DNA of 64,000 nucleotides, taken from the NCBI RefSeq assembly GCF_900115695.1, contig NZ_FOXK01000014.1:1-64000 (forward strand), written 5' to 3'. Below the pieces are notes generated by a model. The model saw only the letters and a list, made by a program, of their open reading frames with translations, made no database searches and had not been told where the DNA came from. The DNA comes from Ectopseudomonas toyotomiensis. GTDB lineage: Bacteria; Pseudomonadota; Gammaproteobacteria; Pseudomonadales; Pseudomonadaceae. Of this stretch, positions 1 to 7,836 are shown in pieces. The position numbers and the translations under genes were made by a program. Within the stretch, counting starts at the first letter, position 1. Every line of letters begins with the position of its first letter.

Positions 1-36
1 CTAACCCATACTAATTGCCCGTGAGGCTTGACCATA
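1..36 (+). rRNA. 23S ribosomal RNA, 3' end (partial)
   Basis: The first ~35 bases match the conserved 3' terminus of gamma-proteobacterial 23S rRNA (ACTAATTGCCCGTGAGGCTT and onward). The body of the gene lies outside the window to the left. The exact 3' end is approximate, because processing sites cannot be read directly. It lies ~140 bp before 5S, the normal spacing in a Pseudomonas rrn operon. Confidence 0.8.
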
Positions 37-172
37 TAACACCCAAACAATCTGCCCTCAAAGCAGAGGGTGTCGATGGTGAAGTCGACAGAAAGCCGAA
101 AATTTGCAAGAACTACAAAGCCTCTATCACGTATCCAAGGGATAGCGCCTCACCGCGAGATCCCAACCGAAT

Positions 173-291
173 TGCTTGACGACCATAGAGCGTTGGAACC
201 ACCTGATCCCATCCCGAACTCAGTAGTGAAACGACGCATCGCCGATGGTAGTGTGGTGCTTCACCATGTGAGAGTAGGTCATCGTCAAGCT
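173..291 (+). rRNA. rrf: 5S ribosomal RNA
   Basis: This is a complete 5S rRNA of about 119 nt. The 5' end GCTTGACGA pairs with the 3' end TCGTCAAGC to form helix I. The internal blocks GGAACCACCTGATCCC, CGAACTCAGTAGTGAAACG and GTGAGAGTAGGTCATCG are diagnostic of Pseudomonas 5S rRNA. It is co-transcribed with the upstream 23S and is followed at once by a strong terminator. Confidence 0.96.
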
Positions 292-299
292 CCTATACG

Positions 300-338
300 A
301 AACCCCAGATCGCTAACGCGGTCTGGGGTTTCTTCTTT
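300..338 (+). terminator. rrn operon rho-independent terminator
   Basis: The stem AACCCCAGA / TCTGGGGTT with a 12-nt loop is followed by a T-rich tract (TTTCTTCTTT). It begins about 10 bases after the 5S gene and ends the rRNA operon. Confidence 0.9.
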
Positions 339-366
339 GGCACGCGGAAACAGCTTACGTAATCGA

Positions 367-387
367 GTAGGGTGCGCTGCGCGCACC
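367..387. repeat. REP-like palindrome (GGTGCGC type)
   Basis: A GTAG head is followed by a perfect 7-bp stem (GGTGCGC, loop TGC, GCGCACC). The same stem with a CCTAC tail recurs near 60667 and 62570 in the opposite orientation. Confidence 0.6.
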
Positions 388-448
388 GACAAGGACGCGG
401 TCACAGCGGTGCGCGCGGCGCCCCCTGCGATCGATCCGCTGACGCTTC

Positions 449-470
449 GCGAGCAGAGCTCGCTCCTACA
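449..470. repeat. REP-like palindrome with CTCCTACA tail
   Basis: A 5-bp stem GCGAG / CTCGC is followed by TCCTACA, the reverse complement of the TGTAGGA head seen in the classical REP at 62532. Confidence 0.5.
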
Positions 471-633
471 GGTCATCAGCACTCGCCTCAGATTTAAGTA
501 TCTGCTCGCTATGGTCGTCTTGTTCTGATGAATCACAGGCTATCAATACGCGACTTCCTTCTGAATGATCTCGATTGATAACTCCTGATCCTTGCGATCC
601 AACCAGACGTGGCGAGCACTAAGGCATTCTCCT

Positions 634-975
634 ATGCGTCAATCGAGTCGTATCACCTTCCGCTCCACCTTCCGCATCAAGATCAGTGATCGAGAAAGCG
701 ACACGCTGATCGGCTATGCGGGCGATGTTTCCGAGTGCGGGATGAAACTGCTGAGCGATACGCCGGTGGAGCCCGGAAGTGAGCTGAAGCTGCGTGTGCG
801 CATGCGTGATCGTGAGGGAGAGATGCGTCAGGTGGATGTGAACATGATCTGCCAGTGGTCGCAGGAGAATACCCGCACGGGCTTCTTCGAAGCCGGGCTG
901 GCCTTGCAGGAGGAGGCGGCCGAGTACGTCCGGCTGATCGAAGGCATGCGCAAGCTGCGCAAGGAAAAGGCTTAG
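634..975 (+). CDS. single-domain PilZ (c-di-GMP-binding) protein
   Basis: This gene encodes a 113-residue protein that is almost entirely one PilZ domain. The RxxxR motif (RITFR, about residues 6-10) and the [D/N]xSxxG motif (DVSECG, about residues 32-37) that clamp dimeric cyclic di-GMP are both present. It is expected to be a cytosolic c-di-GMP receptor. An in-frame start exists at 592, but 634 gives the usual short N-terminus before RxxxR. The ribosome-binding site is weak (AAGG). It converges on the lateral flagellar flhA, which suggests a YcgR-like or secretion-modulating role in lateral motility. That role is inference from position only. It lacks the YcgR N-terminal domain. Confidence 0.85.
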   Translation: MRQSSRITFRSTFRIKISDRESDTLIGYAGDVSECGMKLLSDTPVEPGSELKLRVRMRDREGEMRQVDVNMICQWSQENTRTGFFEAGLALQEEAAEYVRLIEGMRKLRKEKA

Positions 976-1031
976 GTGGGAGTATGGCGAGGTGATGAAG
1001 GCGATCGTTCTGGCGTGACTGTCTTCTTTCA

Positions 1032-1066
1032 GGGTAGGCGTGGTGGATGCGAAGCACGCATCCACC
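1032..1066. repeat. palindrome between pilZ and flhA (REP-like, possible terminator)
   Basis: Perfect 10-bp arms GGTGGATGCG (1042-1051) and CGCATCCACC (1057-1066) enclose a 5-base loop, preceded by GGTAGG. It sits between convergent genes, so it could end both transcripts, although no T tract follows. Its head resembles the other REP-like elements in the window. Confidence 0.55.
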
Positions 1067-1088
1067 TGCGTGTTGAAACCTTGGCCAA

Positions 1089-3185
1089 TCAGCCCAGAGT
1101 GCCGAGGATATTGATGCCAACTCGGTCCGGGATCTCGTTCTGCGACAGTACATGCAGGCCGGGGCTGAATACCCGGGCGTAGCGCGCCAGCAGCGGGCGT
1201 AGCTGCGGCATCACGGTAAGGATCGGTGGATGGCCGTCCTTGCGCAGTTTCTCCTTCACTACCGGCATGGTGTTCTGCAGCTGATTGAGCAGGCTGGGTT
1301 CTACCGGGATGTTGTCCAGGCTCACCGGGCCGGCCTGCTGGGCGATGGCCAAGGCATTGAGCAAGGTGTTTTCCAGCGCATTTTCAAGAATGAACACCGA
1401 CAGCTCCTGGCGCTCGCCGGCGATCATGCCGACGATGCTGCGGCGCAGCGCGTAGCGCACGTCCGAGGCCAGCAATACCGGGTCCTTGGTCGATTCGCTG
1501 GCTTCCAGCAGCGTCGTGGCGATGGTGACGATATCCTTGAGTGGCACCTGCTCCTGCAACAGCTGGCGGTAGACGCGGTGTTGCTGGGTGTAGCTGAGCT
1601 GACTCTTCAGGCTCTCGGCCAGCTTCGGCGCCTGCACCTGCAGACGCTGCATCAGATGATCGACGTCGTCGTGCTTGAACACATCGGGTAGATGCTCACG
1701 GATGACCTTGTTCAGGTGCGTGGCGATGACGCTGGCACAGTCGATCACCTGGTAGCCGAGATTCAGCGCACGCGCCTTGTCTTCTGGCTGGATCCACACC
1801 ACCTGCATGCGGTAGGCCGGGTCGACACCGAGAATGCCGTCGATCTCGCCATAGAGCTCCGGTGAGGGGATAGCCATCATGCGATCGGCATGCAGCTCGG
1901 CGCTGTCGATCTTCTCGCCATTGATCTGGATGCTGTACTGCGAGGCTTTCAAGCGCAGGCTGTCGCGGATATGCACTTCCGGCAGCAGGAAGCCCAGGCT
2001 TTCCGACAGGGTCTGACGTACGCCGCGCACGCGCTGGGTCAGAGGTGCGCCGGCGGCTTCGTTGACCAGGCCGACCAATTTGTAGCCCAGCGACACGGAC
2101 AGACGCTCGACCAGCGGGATGTCCTCCCACACCATGTTCTGCGCACGTTCCTGTTCCATCGCCTTGCCCAATGCTTCGACCTGTTCGAGGCTGGCGGCTT
2201 CAGTGGGTGGGCCGTTGCGCGAGACCATCCAGGCGATGAACGCCACCAGGGCGGCGAAGCTGATGAACGCCAGGTGCGGCATGCCTGGCACCAGCGCCAG
2301 GGTGAACAGAATACCGGCCACGGTATAGAGCAGTGCCGGCTGGGCCAGCAACTGACGGTTCACCTGCTGGGTGATGTCCGAGGATTCGTTGATCCGCGTG
2401 ACGATGATCGCTGCTGCAGTGGACAGCAGCAGTGCCGGAATCTGCGCCACCAGGCCATCACCGATGGTCAGCAGGGCATACTGCTGGAAAGCCTGGCCTG
2501 CACCCAGGTCGTAGACGAACAGGCCGATGGCGAAGCCGCCGAACAGGTTGATCAGGAGGATCAGAATGCCGGCGATGGCATCGCCACGGACGAACTTCGA
2601 GGCGCCGTCCATGGCCCCATAGAAGTCGGCCTCCTTGGCCACTTCCGCACGGCGGCGCTTGGCTTCGTGCTGCTCAATCAGGCCGGCATTGAGGTCGGCG
2701 TCGATGGCCATCTGCTTGCCCGGCAATGCATCGAGGGTGAAGCGCGCGGTGACCTCGGAGATACGCTCGCCGCCCTTGGTGATGACGATGAAGTTGATGA
2801 TCATCAGGATCACGAACACCACCAGGCCGACGATGAAGTTGCCGCCGATTACTACCTCACCGAACGATTCGATGACCTTGCCCGCGGCCCCCGTACCGGT
2901 GTGCCCCTCGAGCAGCACGACGCGGGTGGAGGCGACGTTCAGGCACAGGCGCAGCAATGTGGTGATGAGGATCACCGTGGGGAACAGGGAGAAATCCAGC
3001 GGGCTCTTCGATGACACGCTGACCAGCAGCACCAGGATGGCCATGGCGATGTTGAAGGTGAACAGGGCATCGAGCAGCACCGGTGGCAGCGGCAGGATGA
3101 CCATGGCCAGGATCGACAGGATCAGCACCGGAATACCGATGCGGCCGCTGCGGAAGGTGGGCGCGAGTTGCTGCAGTAGGTTCAT
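1089..3185 (-). CDS. flhA: FlhA, flagellar export gate (lateral system)
   Basis: This 698-residue protein has the normal length and layout of FlhA. About eight N-terminal membrane helices (roughly residues 15-330) contain the conserved cytosolic loop with RISEVTARFTLDALPGKQMAIDADLNAG. A large C-terminal cytosolic domain docks chaperone-substrate complexes and forms a nonamer ring. It works with FlhB, FliP, FliQ and FliR in the flagellar type III export gate. It is the last gene of a tightly packed leftward operon, 3 bp after flhB. The operon order fliMNPQR-flhBA matches Aeromonas/Vibrio lateral and E. coli Flag-2 loci, not the Pseudomonas polar locus where flhA precedes flhF. It is therefore a second copy; the polar set is presumably elsewhere. 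Confidence 0.95.
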   Translation of the reverse strand: MNLLQQLAPTFRSGRIGIPVLILSILAMVILPLPPVLLDALFTFNIAMAILVLLVSVSSKSPLDFSLFPTVILITTLLRLCLNVASTRVVLLEGHTGTGAAGKVIESFGEVVIGGNFIVGLVVFVILMIINFIVITKGGERISEVTARFTLDALPGKQMAIDADLNAGLIEQHEAKRRRAEVAKEADFYGAMDGASKFVRGDAIAGILILLINLFGGFAIGLFVYDLGAGQAFQQYALLTIGDGLVAQIPALLLSTAAAIIVTRINESSDITQQVNRQLLAQPALLYTVAGILFTLALVPGMPHLAFISFAALVAFIAWMVSRNGPPTEAASLEQVEALGKAMEQERAQNMVWEDIPLVERLSVSLGYKLVGLVNEAAGAPLTQRVRGVRQTLSESLGFLLPEVHIRDSLRLKASQYSIQINGEKIDSAELHADRMMAIPSPELYGEIDGILGVDPAYRMQVVWIQPEDKARALNLGYQVIDCASVIATHLNKVIREHLPDVFKHDDVDHLMQRLQVQAPKLAESLKSQLSYTQQHRVYRQLLQEQVPLKDIVTIATTLLEASESTKDPVLLASDVRYALRRSIVGMIAGERQELSVFILENALENTLLNALAIAQQAGPVSLDNIPVEPSLLNQLQNTMPVVKEKLRKDGHPPILTVMPQLRPLLARYARVFSPGLHVLSQNEIPDRVGINILGTLG

Positions 3186-3188
3186 GAA

Positions 3189-4322
3189 TCAGCCCCTGTT
3201 GGCCAAGCTGTCGGGAATCGGGAGGTTGCTCGCCAGTTCTGGCTTGCTTCTGCGCCCCTGGCGCCAGGCCTTGAGCTGCAGGATGTAGGTCAGCACATGG
3301 GCCACCGCGGTATACAGCGGGGCCGGGATCTGCTGGTTGATTTGGGTGGTGAAGTAGATGGCGCGTGCCAGTGGTGGAATTTCCACCACCTCGAGTTCGT
3401 GCTTCTTGGCCATCTGACGCATGTACAGGGCGGTTTCATCGACGCCCTTGGCCAGCACGAAGGGAGCGGCGGCCTTCTTGATGTCATACTTCAGCGCCAC
3501 GGCGTAGTGCGTCGGGTTGACGATGACCACGTCGGCGTTCTTGATCACTTTGCTGATCTGCCTTTGCAACATCTGCCGTTGCAGCTGCTTGATGCGCGCC
3601 TTGACCTCGGGGCGGCCCTCCTGATTCTTGTGCTCCTCCTTGCGCTCCTGCTTGGTCATGCGCATCTTCTTGAGGAAGAAGTAGCGCTGCAGCGGGATGT
3701 CGATGAAGGAGAACACCACGAAGATCAGCATCAGGCACAGGGTCAGGTTGAAGGTCAGGTCCAGCGCCGCCGAGATCGCCTCGAGCACGCTGCTGCGCTG
3801 CAGGGCGACCAGGTTCGGGAGGGCCGCGCGCACCAGAACGTAGCCGACGCCGAGCAGCACCAGTACCTTGAGGATCGATTTGAGCAGTTCACTCCAGTTC
3901 TGCGCCGAGAAGATCCTGCCGAGGCCGGTGATGGGATTGAGCTTGCTGAGCTTCGGCGCAAAGTTTTTCGCGGAAAACACCCAGCCGCCCGGCACCAGCG
4001 ACAGCGCCACCACCAGTACGGAAGTGAGCAGCAAGGGTGACAGCAGTTTGATGAACACCAGCATGTTGTAGCCAAGCAGGGTGTCGAGATCATCCAGGCC
4101 GATCTCGCTGTGGCCGAACTGGATATAGGACAGGCGGAAGCTGTCGCTGAGCCCTTCCAGAAAAAGCCCGGCGCTGAACTTGAGGATGAACAGGGTGGCG
4201 ATCAGCGAGATGGTGGTCGACAGGTCCTTGGAGCGCGCGACCTGGCCATCATCCTTGCTCTTTTTCAGTTTGTGCGCGGAGGCTTCTTCCGTTTTCTCCT
4301 GGCCGCTGTTCTGCTCAGACAT
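3189..4322 (-). CDS. flhB: FlhB, export substrate-specificity switch (lateral system)
   Basis: This 377-residue protein has four hydrophobic segments in its first ~210 residues, followed by a cytosolic FlhB_C domain. The autocleavage motif NPTH is intact in VIVNPTHYAVALKYD, around residue 270. The conserved basic N-terminus EKTEEASAHKLKKSKDDGQVARS is also typical. Cleavage at N/P switches export from rod/hook to filament substrates. The start overlaps the 3' end of fliR by 8 bp, which implies translational coupling. Full length, with no sign of decay. Confidence 0.95.
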   Translation of the reverse strand: MSEQNSGQEKTEEASAHKLKKSKDDGQVARSKDLSTTISLIATLFILKFSAGLFLEGLSDSFRLSYIQFGHSEIGLDDLDTLLGYNMLVFIKLLSPLLLTSVLVVALSLVPGGWVFSAKNFAPKLSKLNPITGLGRIFSAQNWSELLKSILKVLVLLGVGYVLVRAALPNLVALQRSSVLEAISAALDLTFNLTLCLMLIFVVFSFIDIPLQRYFFLKKMRMTKQERKEEHKNQEGRPEVKARIKQLQRQMLQRQISKVIKNADVVIVNPTHYAVALKYDIKKAAAPFVLAKGVDETALYMRQMAKKHELEVVEIPPLARAIYFTTQINQQIPAPLYTAVAHVLTYILQLKAWRQGRRSKPELASNLPIPDSLANRG

Positions 4323-5109
4323 CGCCGCCCTCGCGCAGAATCACGCCGATGCCGTTGAGCAGCTCGCGGGTCAGGTGCAGGTAGCTGTCGGGCAGGTTGG
4401 GCAAGGTCAGATAGATGCACAGCAGGCCCATCAGAATGCTGATGGGAAAGCCCAGGGAGAACAGGTTCATGGCCGGCGAAATGCGGTTGAGCAGGCCGAA
4501 GCAGAACTGCACCAGGGTCAGGCAGAACACCACGGGCAAGGTGACCAGCACGGCTGCTGCCAGCACCCAGGCGAAGGCCTGCACGAAGCTTTGTGCGCCC
4601 AGGTAATGCAGGCCGCTGCCTACCGGCCAGAACAGGAAACTCTGGTACAGCACGCTGACAGTGACCAGGTGGCCGTCGATGGCGAAGAACAGCAGCACCA
4701 GCAGGATGAAGTACAACTGGTAGATGATCGAAGACGACGACACGCCGTTTACCGGGTCGTTGTAGCGCGCCATGCTCATGCCCATCTGCGTCGACACCAC
4801 TTCACCGACCAGCATGAAGATGGTGAACACCAGTTGCAGGGTCAGACCCAGCAGCACGCCGAAAGCGATCTGCTCCAGTGTGGTCATCAGGCCTTTCAGT
4901 GACAGCGGATCGATCTGCGGTATGTCTGGCAGTGCTGCGCCAAGGGCTACGGTCAAGGCCAGGGCGAGGAGGATACGCACGCGCACCGACACCGCCTTGT
5001 GATTGAACAGCGGCGCCATGCTGAGCAGGGCAACGATGCGGCAGAACGGCCACCAGTAAGCCTGCAGGCTGGTCAGATACTGGCTGGCATGCAGCACGGG
5101 TTCGGACAT
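4315..5109 (-). CDS. fliR: FliR, export gate membrane protein (lateral system)
   Basis: This 264-residue integral membrane protein has about six hydrophobic segments and matches FliR in length. Family hallmarks include GEVVSTQMGMSMARYNDP in the middle and a hydrophobic C-terminus. It forms part of the FliPQR core of the export channel. It lies 3 bp after fliQ and overlaps flhB by 8 bp. Confidence 0.93.
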   Translation of the reverse strand: MSEPVLHASQYLTSLQAYWWPFCRIVALLSMAPLFNHKAVSVRVRILLALALTVALGAALPDIPQIDPLSLKGLMTTLEQIAFGVLLGLTLQLVFTIFMLVGEVVSTQMGMSMARYNDPVNGVSSSSIIYQLYFILLVLLFFAIDGHLVTVSVLYQSFLFWPVGSGLHYLGAQSFVQAFAWVLAAAVLVTLPVVFCLTLVQFCFGLLNRISPAMNLFSLGFPISILMGLLCIYLTLPNLPDSYLHLTRELLNGIGVILREGGDV

Positions 5110-5112
5110 GCG

Positions 5113-5385
5113 TCAGCCCACCAGATGACCGGCCTGCTTGAAGGTTTCGATGAACAGATCCCCCAGCGTGCGCAGGATCCAGTGGCCGGCGAACAGCAGC
5201 ATCGCCAAGGTGATCAGCAGGCGAGGGAGGAAGCTGAGCATCTGTTCGTTGATCTGCGTGGCCGCCTGGAAAATGCTCACCAGCAGGCCGCCGAGCAGGC
5301 TCGGCACCACCAGCACGCAGACGATGATGCCGGTGATATAGACCGCATGAGCCACCAGCTCGGCGGCGTGTTCGGGCGTGAGCAT
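5113..5385 (-). CDS. fliQ: FliQ, export gate small membrane protein (lateral system)
   Basis: This is a 90-residue protein with two membrane helices, the standard size for FliQ. The family pattern of two hairpin helices around FQAATQINEQMLSFLPRL is clear. Four copies assemble with FliP and FliR in the export gate. It is packed between fliP (12 bp upstream) and fliR (3 bp downstream). Confidence 0.94.
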   Translation of the reverse strand: MLTPEHAAELVAHAVYITGIIVCVLVVPSLLGGLLVSIFQAATQINEQMLSFLPRLLITLAMLLFAGHWILRTLGDLFIETFKQAGHLVG

Positions 5386-5397
5386 CGCGAAGCCTCG

Positions 5398-6153
5398 CTA
5401 ATAGGGCTGAATACTGGTGGTGAGGGTGCCGACCAGCAGCGTCCAGCCATCGACCAGAACGAAGATCATCAGCTTGAACGGTAGCGAGATCATCATCGGC
5501 GAGAGCATCATCATGCCCATCGCCATCAGTACGCTGGCCACCACCAGGTCGATCACCAGAAAGGGCACGAAGATCATGAAACCGAGTTGAAAGGCGGTCT
5601 TCAGCTCGCTGAGCACGAAGGCCGGCAGCAGCAGGGAGAAGTCCAGTTGGGCCAGGTCTTCGGGCATTTCCTCGCCGGCCAGGGCGACCAGGGTTTCCAA
5701 CGAGTTCTTGCTGGTCTGCGCCAGCATGAACTGGCTGATGATGCGCTTGCCTTCGCCCAGACCCTGTTCGAGGCTGATCTGGTCGGCCTCGAAGGGCACG
5801 TAGGCCTCGGTATACATCTCCTGCCACACCGGGCGCATCACCAGCAGGGTGAGGCACAGGGCGATGCCGACCAGCACCGGGTTCGGTGGGCTCTGCTGCA
5901 GGCCGATGGCCTGGCGCAGGATGGCCAGGACGATGATGAAGCGGGTGAAGCAGGTCATCATCATCAGCATGGCCGGGAGAAAGCCCAGCAGCGTCATGAT
6001 CAGCAGGATCTGTAGCTTGACGCTCAGGGTCTGGCCATCTTCGCTGTCGTTGAAGTTGAACAGGGTGATGTCGCCGCCGGCCGCCTGGGCTAGCAACGGG
6101 CAGCACAGGGCTGCCAGCAGCAGGCCGGATTGCAGCAGACGGCGCAGCATCAC
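5398..6153 (-). CDS. fliP: FliP, export gate membrane protein (lateral system)
   Basis: This 251-residue protein starts with a cleavable signal peptide (MMLRRLLQSGLLLAALCCPLLAQA), as many FliP proteins do, followed by four membrane helices. Conserved FliP signatures include TCFTRFIIVLAILRQAIG and FMIFVPFLVIDLVVASVLM. Five copies form the core of the export channel. It overlaps fliN by 4 bp. No fliO lies between fliN and fliP, as in other lateral loci and unlike the Pseudomonas polar fliNOPQR order. Confidence 0.95.
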   Translation of the reverse strand: MMLRRLLQSGLLLAALCCPLLAQAAGGDITLFNFNDSEDGQTLSVKLQILLIMTLLGFLPAMLMMMTCFTRFIIVLAILRQAIGLQQSPPNPVLVGIALCLTLLVMRPVWQEMYTEAYVPFEADQISLEQGLGEGKRIISQFMLAQTSKNSLETLVALAGEEMPEDLAQLDFSLLLPAFVLSELKTAFQLGFMIFVPFLVIDLVVASVLMAMGMMMLSPMMISLPFKLMIFVLVDGWTLLVGTLTTSIQPY

Positions 6154-6521
6154 ACGCCCAACCCGCTGAGGCCGCTACCGGACAGCTCGACGATGCGCAG
6201 GCCGTAGTTGCCGTTCATCACCACCACTTCGGCCTTGGCGAACAGCGCGCCGTTGACCTTCACGTCCAGCGGTTCGCCGGCCAGCTTGTCGAGGGCGATA
6301 ACGCTGCCGGCGTCGACGTCCATCAGCTCCTTGAGGGTGATCTCGGTGGAGGCCACTTCCAGGGTGACGTTGACCGGGATCTTGCCGAAGAAGCTCAGAT
6401 CCTGCTGCGGCAGGCTGGCAGGCGCTTGCTCCGGGACGGAGTCGCTGACGGCCTCATCGAGATTGAGGCCGGCGTCATTGATCAGGCTATCGAAATCGTT
6501 ATCGGAAATGGGGCTGCTCAT
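6150..6521 (-). CDS. fliN: FliN, flagellar switch protein (lateral system)
   Basis: This 123-residue protein has a C-terminal SpoA/FliN domain (about residues 45-120; IPVNVTLEVASTEITLKEL and GNYGLRIVEL) and an acidic, disordered N-terminus. It forms the lower C-ring with FliM and FliG. It overlaps fliM and fliP by 4 bp each, so the three are probably translationally coupled. Confidence 0.93.
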   Translation of the reverse strand: MSSPISDNDFDSLINDAGLNLDEAVSDSVPEQAPASLPQQDLSFFGKIPVNVTLEVASTEITLKELMDVDAGSVIALDKLAGEPLDVKVNGALFAKAEVVVMNGNYGLRIVELSGSGLSGLGV

Positions 6522-7357
6522 GGGGTCTTCACGCTCTCAAGAGAAGTCAGGAACAAGGAGCCGTCGTCTTCGAAGATGGCACCGCGAAACAGCTTCTGCT
6601 GGTTGATCTGTACATCGCAGCGCTCCAGCAGGCGCATCGGCAGGATGTCGCCGGGGCGCAGGGCAAGCACTTGCGACAGGGGCATCTGCAGGCTGGCCAC
6701 CACGCAGTCCAGACGCACCGGCAACTGGCGAATCTGATTGAGCGAGTTGCCGCTCTGGGTCATGGGGGCCGGTGTTGCCAGGCGGCTGGTCAGCTCATCG
6801 ACCAGCTGCGTATCCAGATAGATGAAGATCGATGCCTGGCTGCCGGTGATATGACTGGTGAAGTGGAACTCTGCCACGTACTCCCAGGCCGCTTCTTCAT
6901 AGGTGTTGTCGTAAGGCTCGAGCTTGCCGAAGGTCTGGCCGGCGAGAATCGAACGGGCGAACAACTGGGTCACGTCCAGACCCAGACGCGTACGCATGCG
7001 CTGCTCCGAGGTACTCACTGGCGGCGCTTCATGGTTGGGCAGGCAAGTGCCGCCGTAGTAACACTCCAGTGCTTCGGTCAGCAGGGCGCGGTCCATGGCG
7101 AAACCGACCTTGCCCAGCGTCGAGCGATAGAGGCACTCGGCATCTTTATTCACGTGCTCGTGAACATCGACTCGCAGCAGTTCAAGATTGATCCGATAGT
7201 TACGCAGAAAGTAGTCACTGATAATTCGCGGGTACTTACTGGAGAGCTCGCGAATATAGTGGGGAATCTTGTGGTAATGCCGGCCAAGTTTCTGCGGTTT
7301 CAACCGGGTCAGACTGTCGGCGGGCACGCCATGAAGGACTTTTTTAATCCCGGTCAT
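6518..7357 (-). CDS. fliM: FliM, flagellar switch protein lacking the CheY-binding motif (lateral system)
   Basis: This 279-residue protein is shorter than typical FliM (about 320-330). The middle CheC-like domain (about residues 30-200) and the C-terminal SpoA domain (about 205-275) are recognisable. The N-terminal LSQxEIDALL-type motif that binds phospho-CheY is missing: the protein starts MTGIKKVLHGVPADSL and runs straight into the middle domain. An in-frame upstream extension was not found. It is the first gene of the leftward export/switch operon and is divergent from lafK. The loss suggests that this motor does not take CheY-P input through FliM. Confidence 0.92.
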   Translation of the reverse strand: MTGIKKVLHGVPADSLTRLKPQKLGRHYHKIPHYIRELSSKYPRIISDYFLRNYRINLELLRVDVHEHVNKDAECLYRSTLGKVGFAMDRALLTEALECYYGGTCLPNHEAPPVSTSEQRMRTRLGLDVTQLFARSILAGQTFGKLEPYDNTYEEAAWEYVAEFHFTSHITGSQASIFIYLDTQLVDELTSRLATPAPMTQSGNSLNQIRQLPVRLDCVVASLQMPLSQVLALRPGDILPMRLLERCDVQINQQKLFRGAIFEDDGSLFLTSLESVKTP

Positions 7358-7836
7358 GTTGTGGGCTGTATTCCTGGTTGTAACTGCGTGTGCACCATCG
7401 AGTGCATTCGATGGGCGTGCAGAGGACGTTTTGATATGCCGGCGGGCGTTGGCAGCAGTGCCTTGGCCATGGCGTCGAATTCATCCGGGAAAAGCGCGCA
7501 GGCCCGTGATGACGAGGAGGAGTCTAGGCTGAGGGAGGGCGAGAAATTAAATCAATAGATATCAAATGCTGTTTTTGATAGCGGCTTGCCAGCATTGATA
7601 GGAAATAACAACAAGTAATTCGGCGAATTTCTGTGCGCTTGTTAACGTTCGCGCCGTGATCCGTTGCGCGTATATAGAGCACGCCGCCAAGTGCTGCCGA
7701 AGTTGACCAATACAAGCGACGGAAAGTTTCGAAAGATTAAGGGGCCACGTGAAAAAAATCTGTCATCTGTTTGGCAGTTTTGTACACAGGGTCGAATGCC
7801 GCCGCCGGGCTCATGAAAGACATCGGGTGATTTACC
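7358..7836. other. 479-bp divergent promoter region between fliM and lafK
   Basis: This is a gene-free and comparatively AT-rich stretch, especially 7540-7760. It must hold promoters for both flagellar operons. A sigma-54-like site facing fliM lies at 7454-7470. An 18-bp perfect inverted repeat CATCGA-N6-TCGATG lies at 7396-7413 and could be a regulator site. I could not identify a convincing promoter for lafK. Confidence 0.6.
7454..7470 (-). promoter_or_regulatory. candidate sigma-54 promoter for fliMNPQR-flhBA
   Basis: Read on the minus strand, the site has TGGCC at -24 and CTGCT at -12. The invariant GG and GC are separated by exactly 10 bases. It would start transcription about 85 bases before fliM. 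The neighbouring LafK is a sigma-54 activator, which makes the site plausible, but the match outside the core dinucleotides is partial. Confidence 0.35.

Larger units (their letters stand above)
339..633. other. intergenic region with two REP-like palindromes
   Basis: About 300 bp separate the rRNA terminator from the PilZ gene. I see no gene here. It holds a perfect hairpin at 371-387 (GGTGCGC / GCGCACC) preceded by GTAG, and a second at 449-463 (GCGAG / CTCGC) followed by TCCTACA. Both have the form of Pseudomonas REP elements. No convincing promoter was recognised. Confidence 0.6.

Noticed and set aside
70-528. 152-residue frame over the rRNA region
   Set aside because: It lies across the 5S gene and its terminator, which are certain.
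4802-6106. 434-residue minus-strand frame
   Set aside because: It is a shifted frame over fliP, fliQ and fliR, rich in Arg, Pro and Ala without domains.
7789-7813. GG-N10-GC site just before lafK as a sigma-54 promoter
   Set aside because: Flanking bases do not match the consensus and the site is too close to the start codon.
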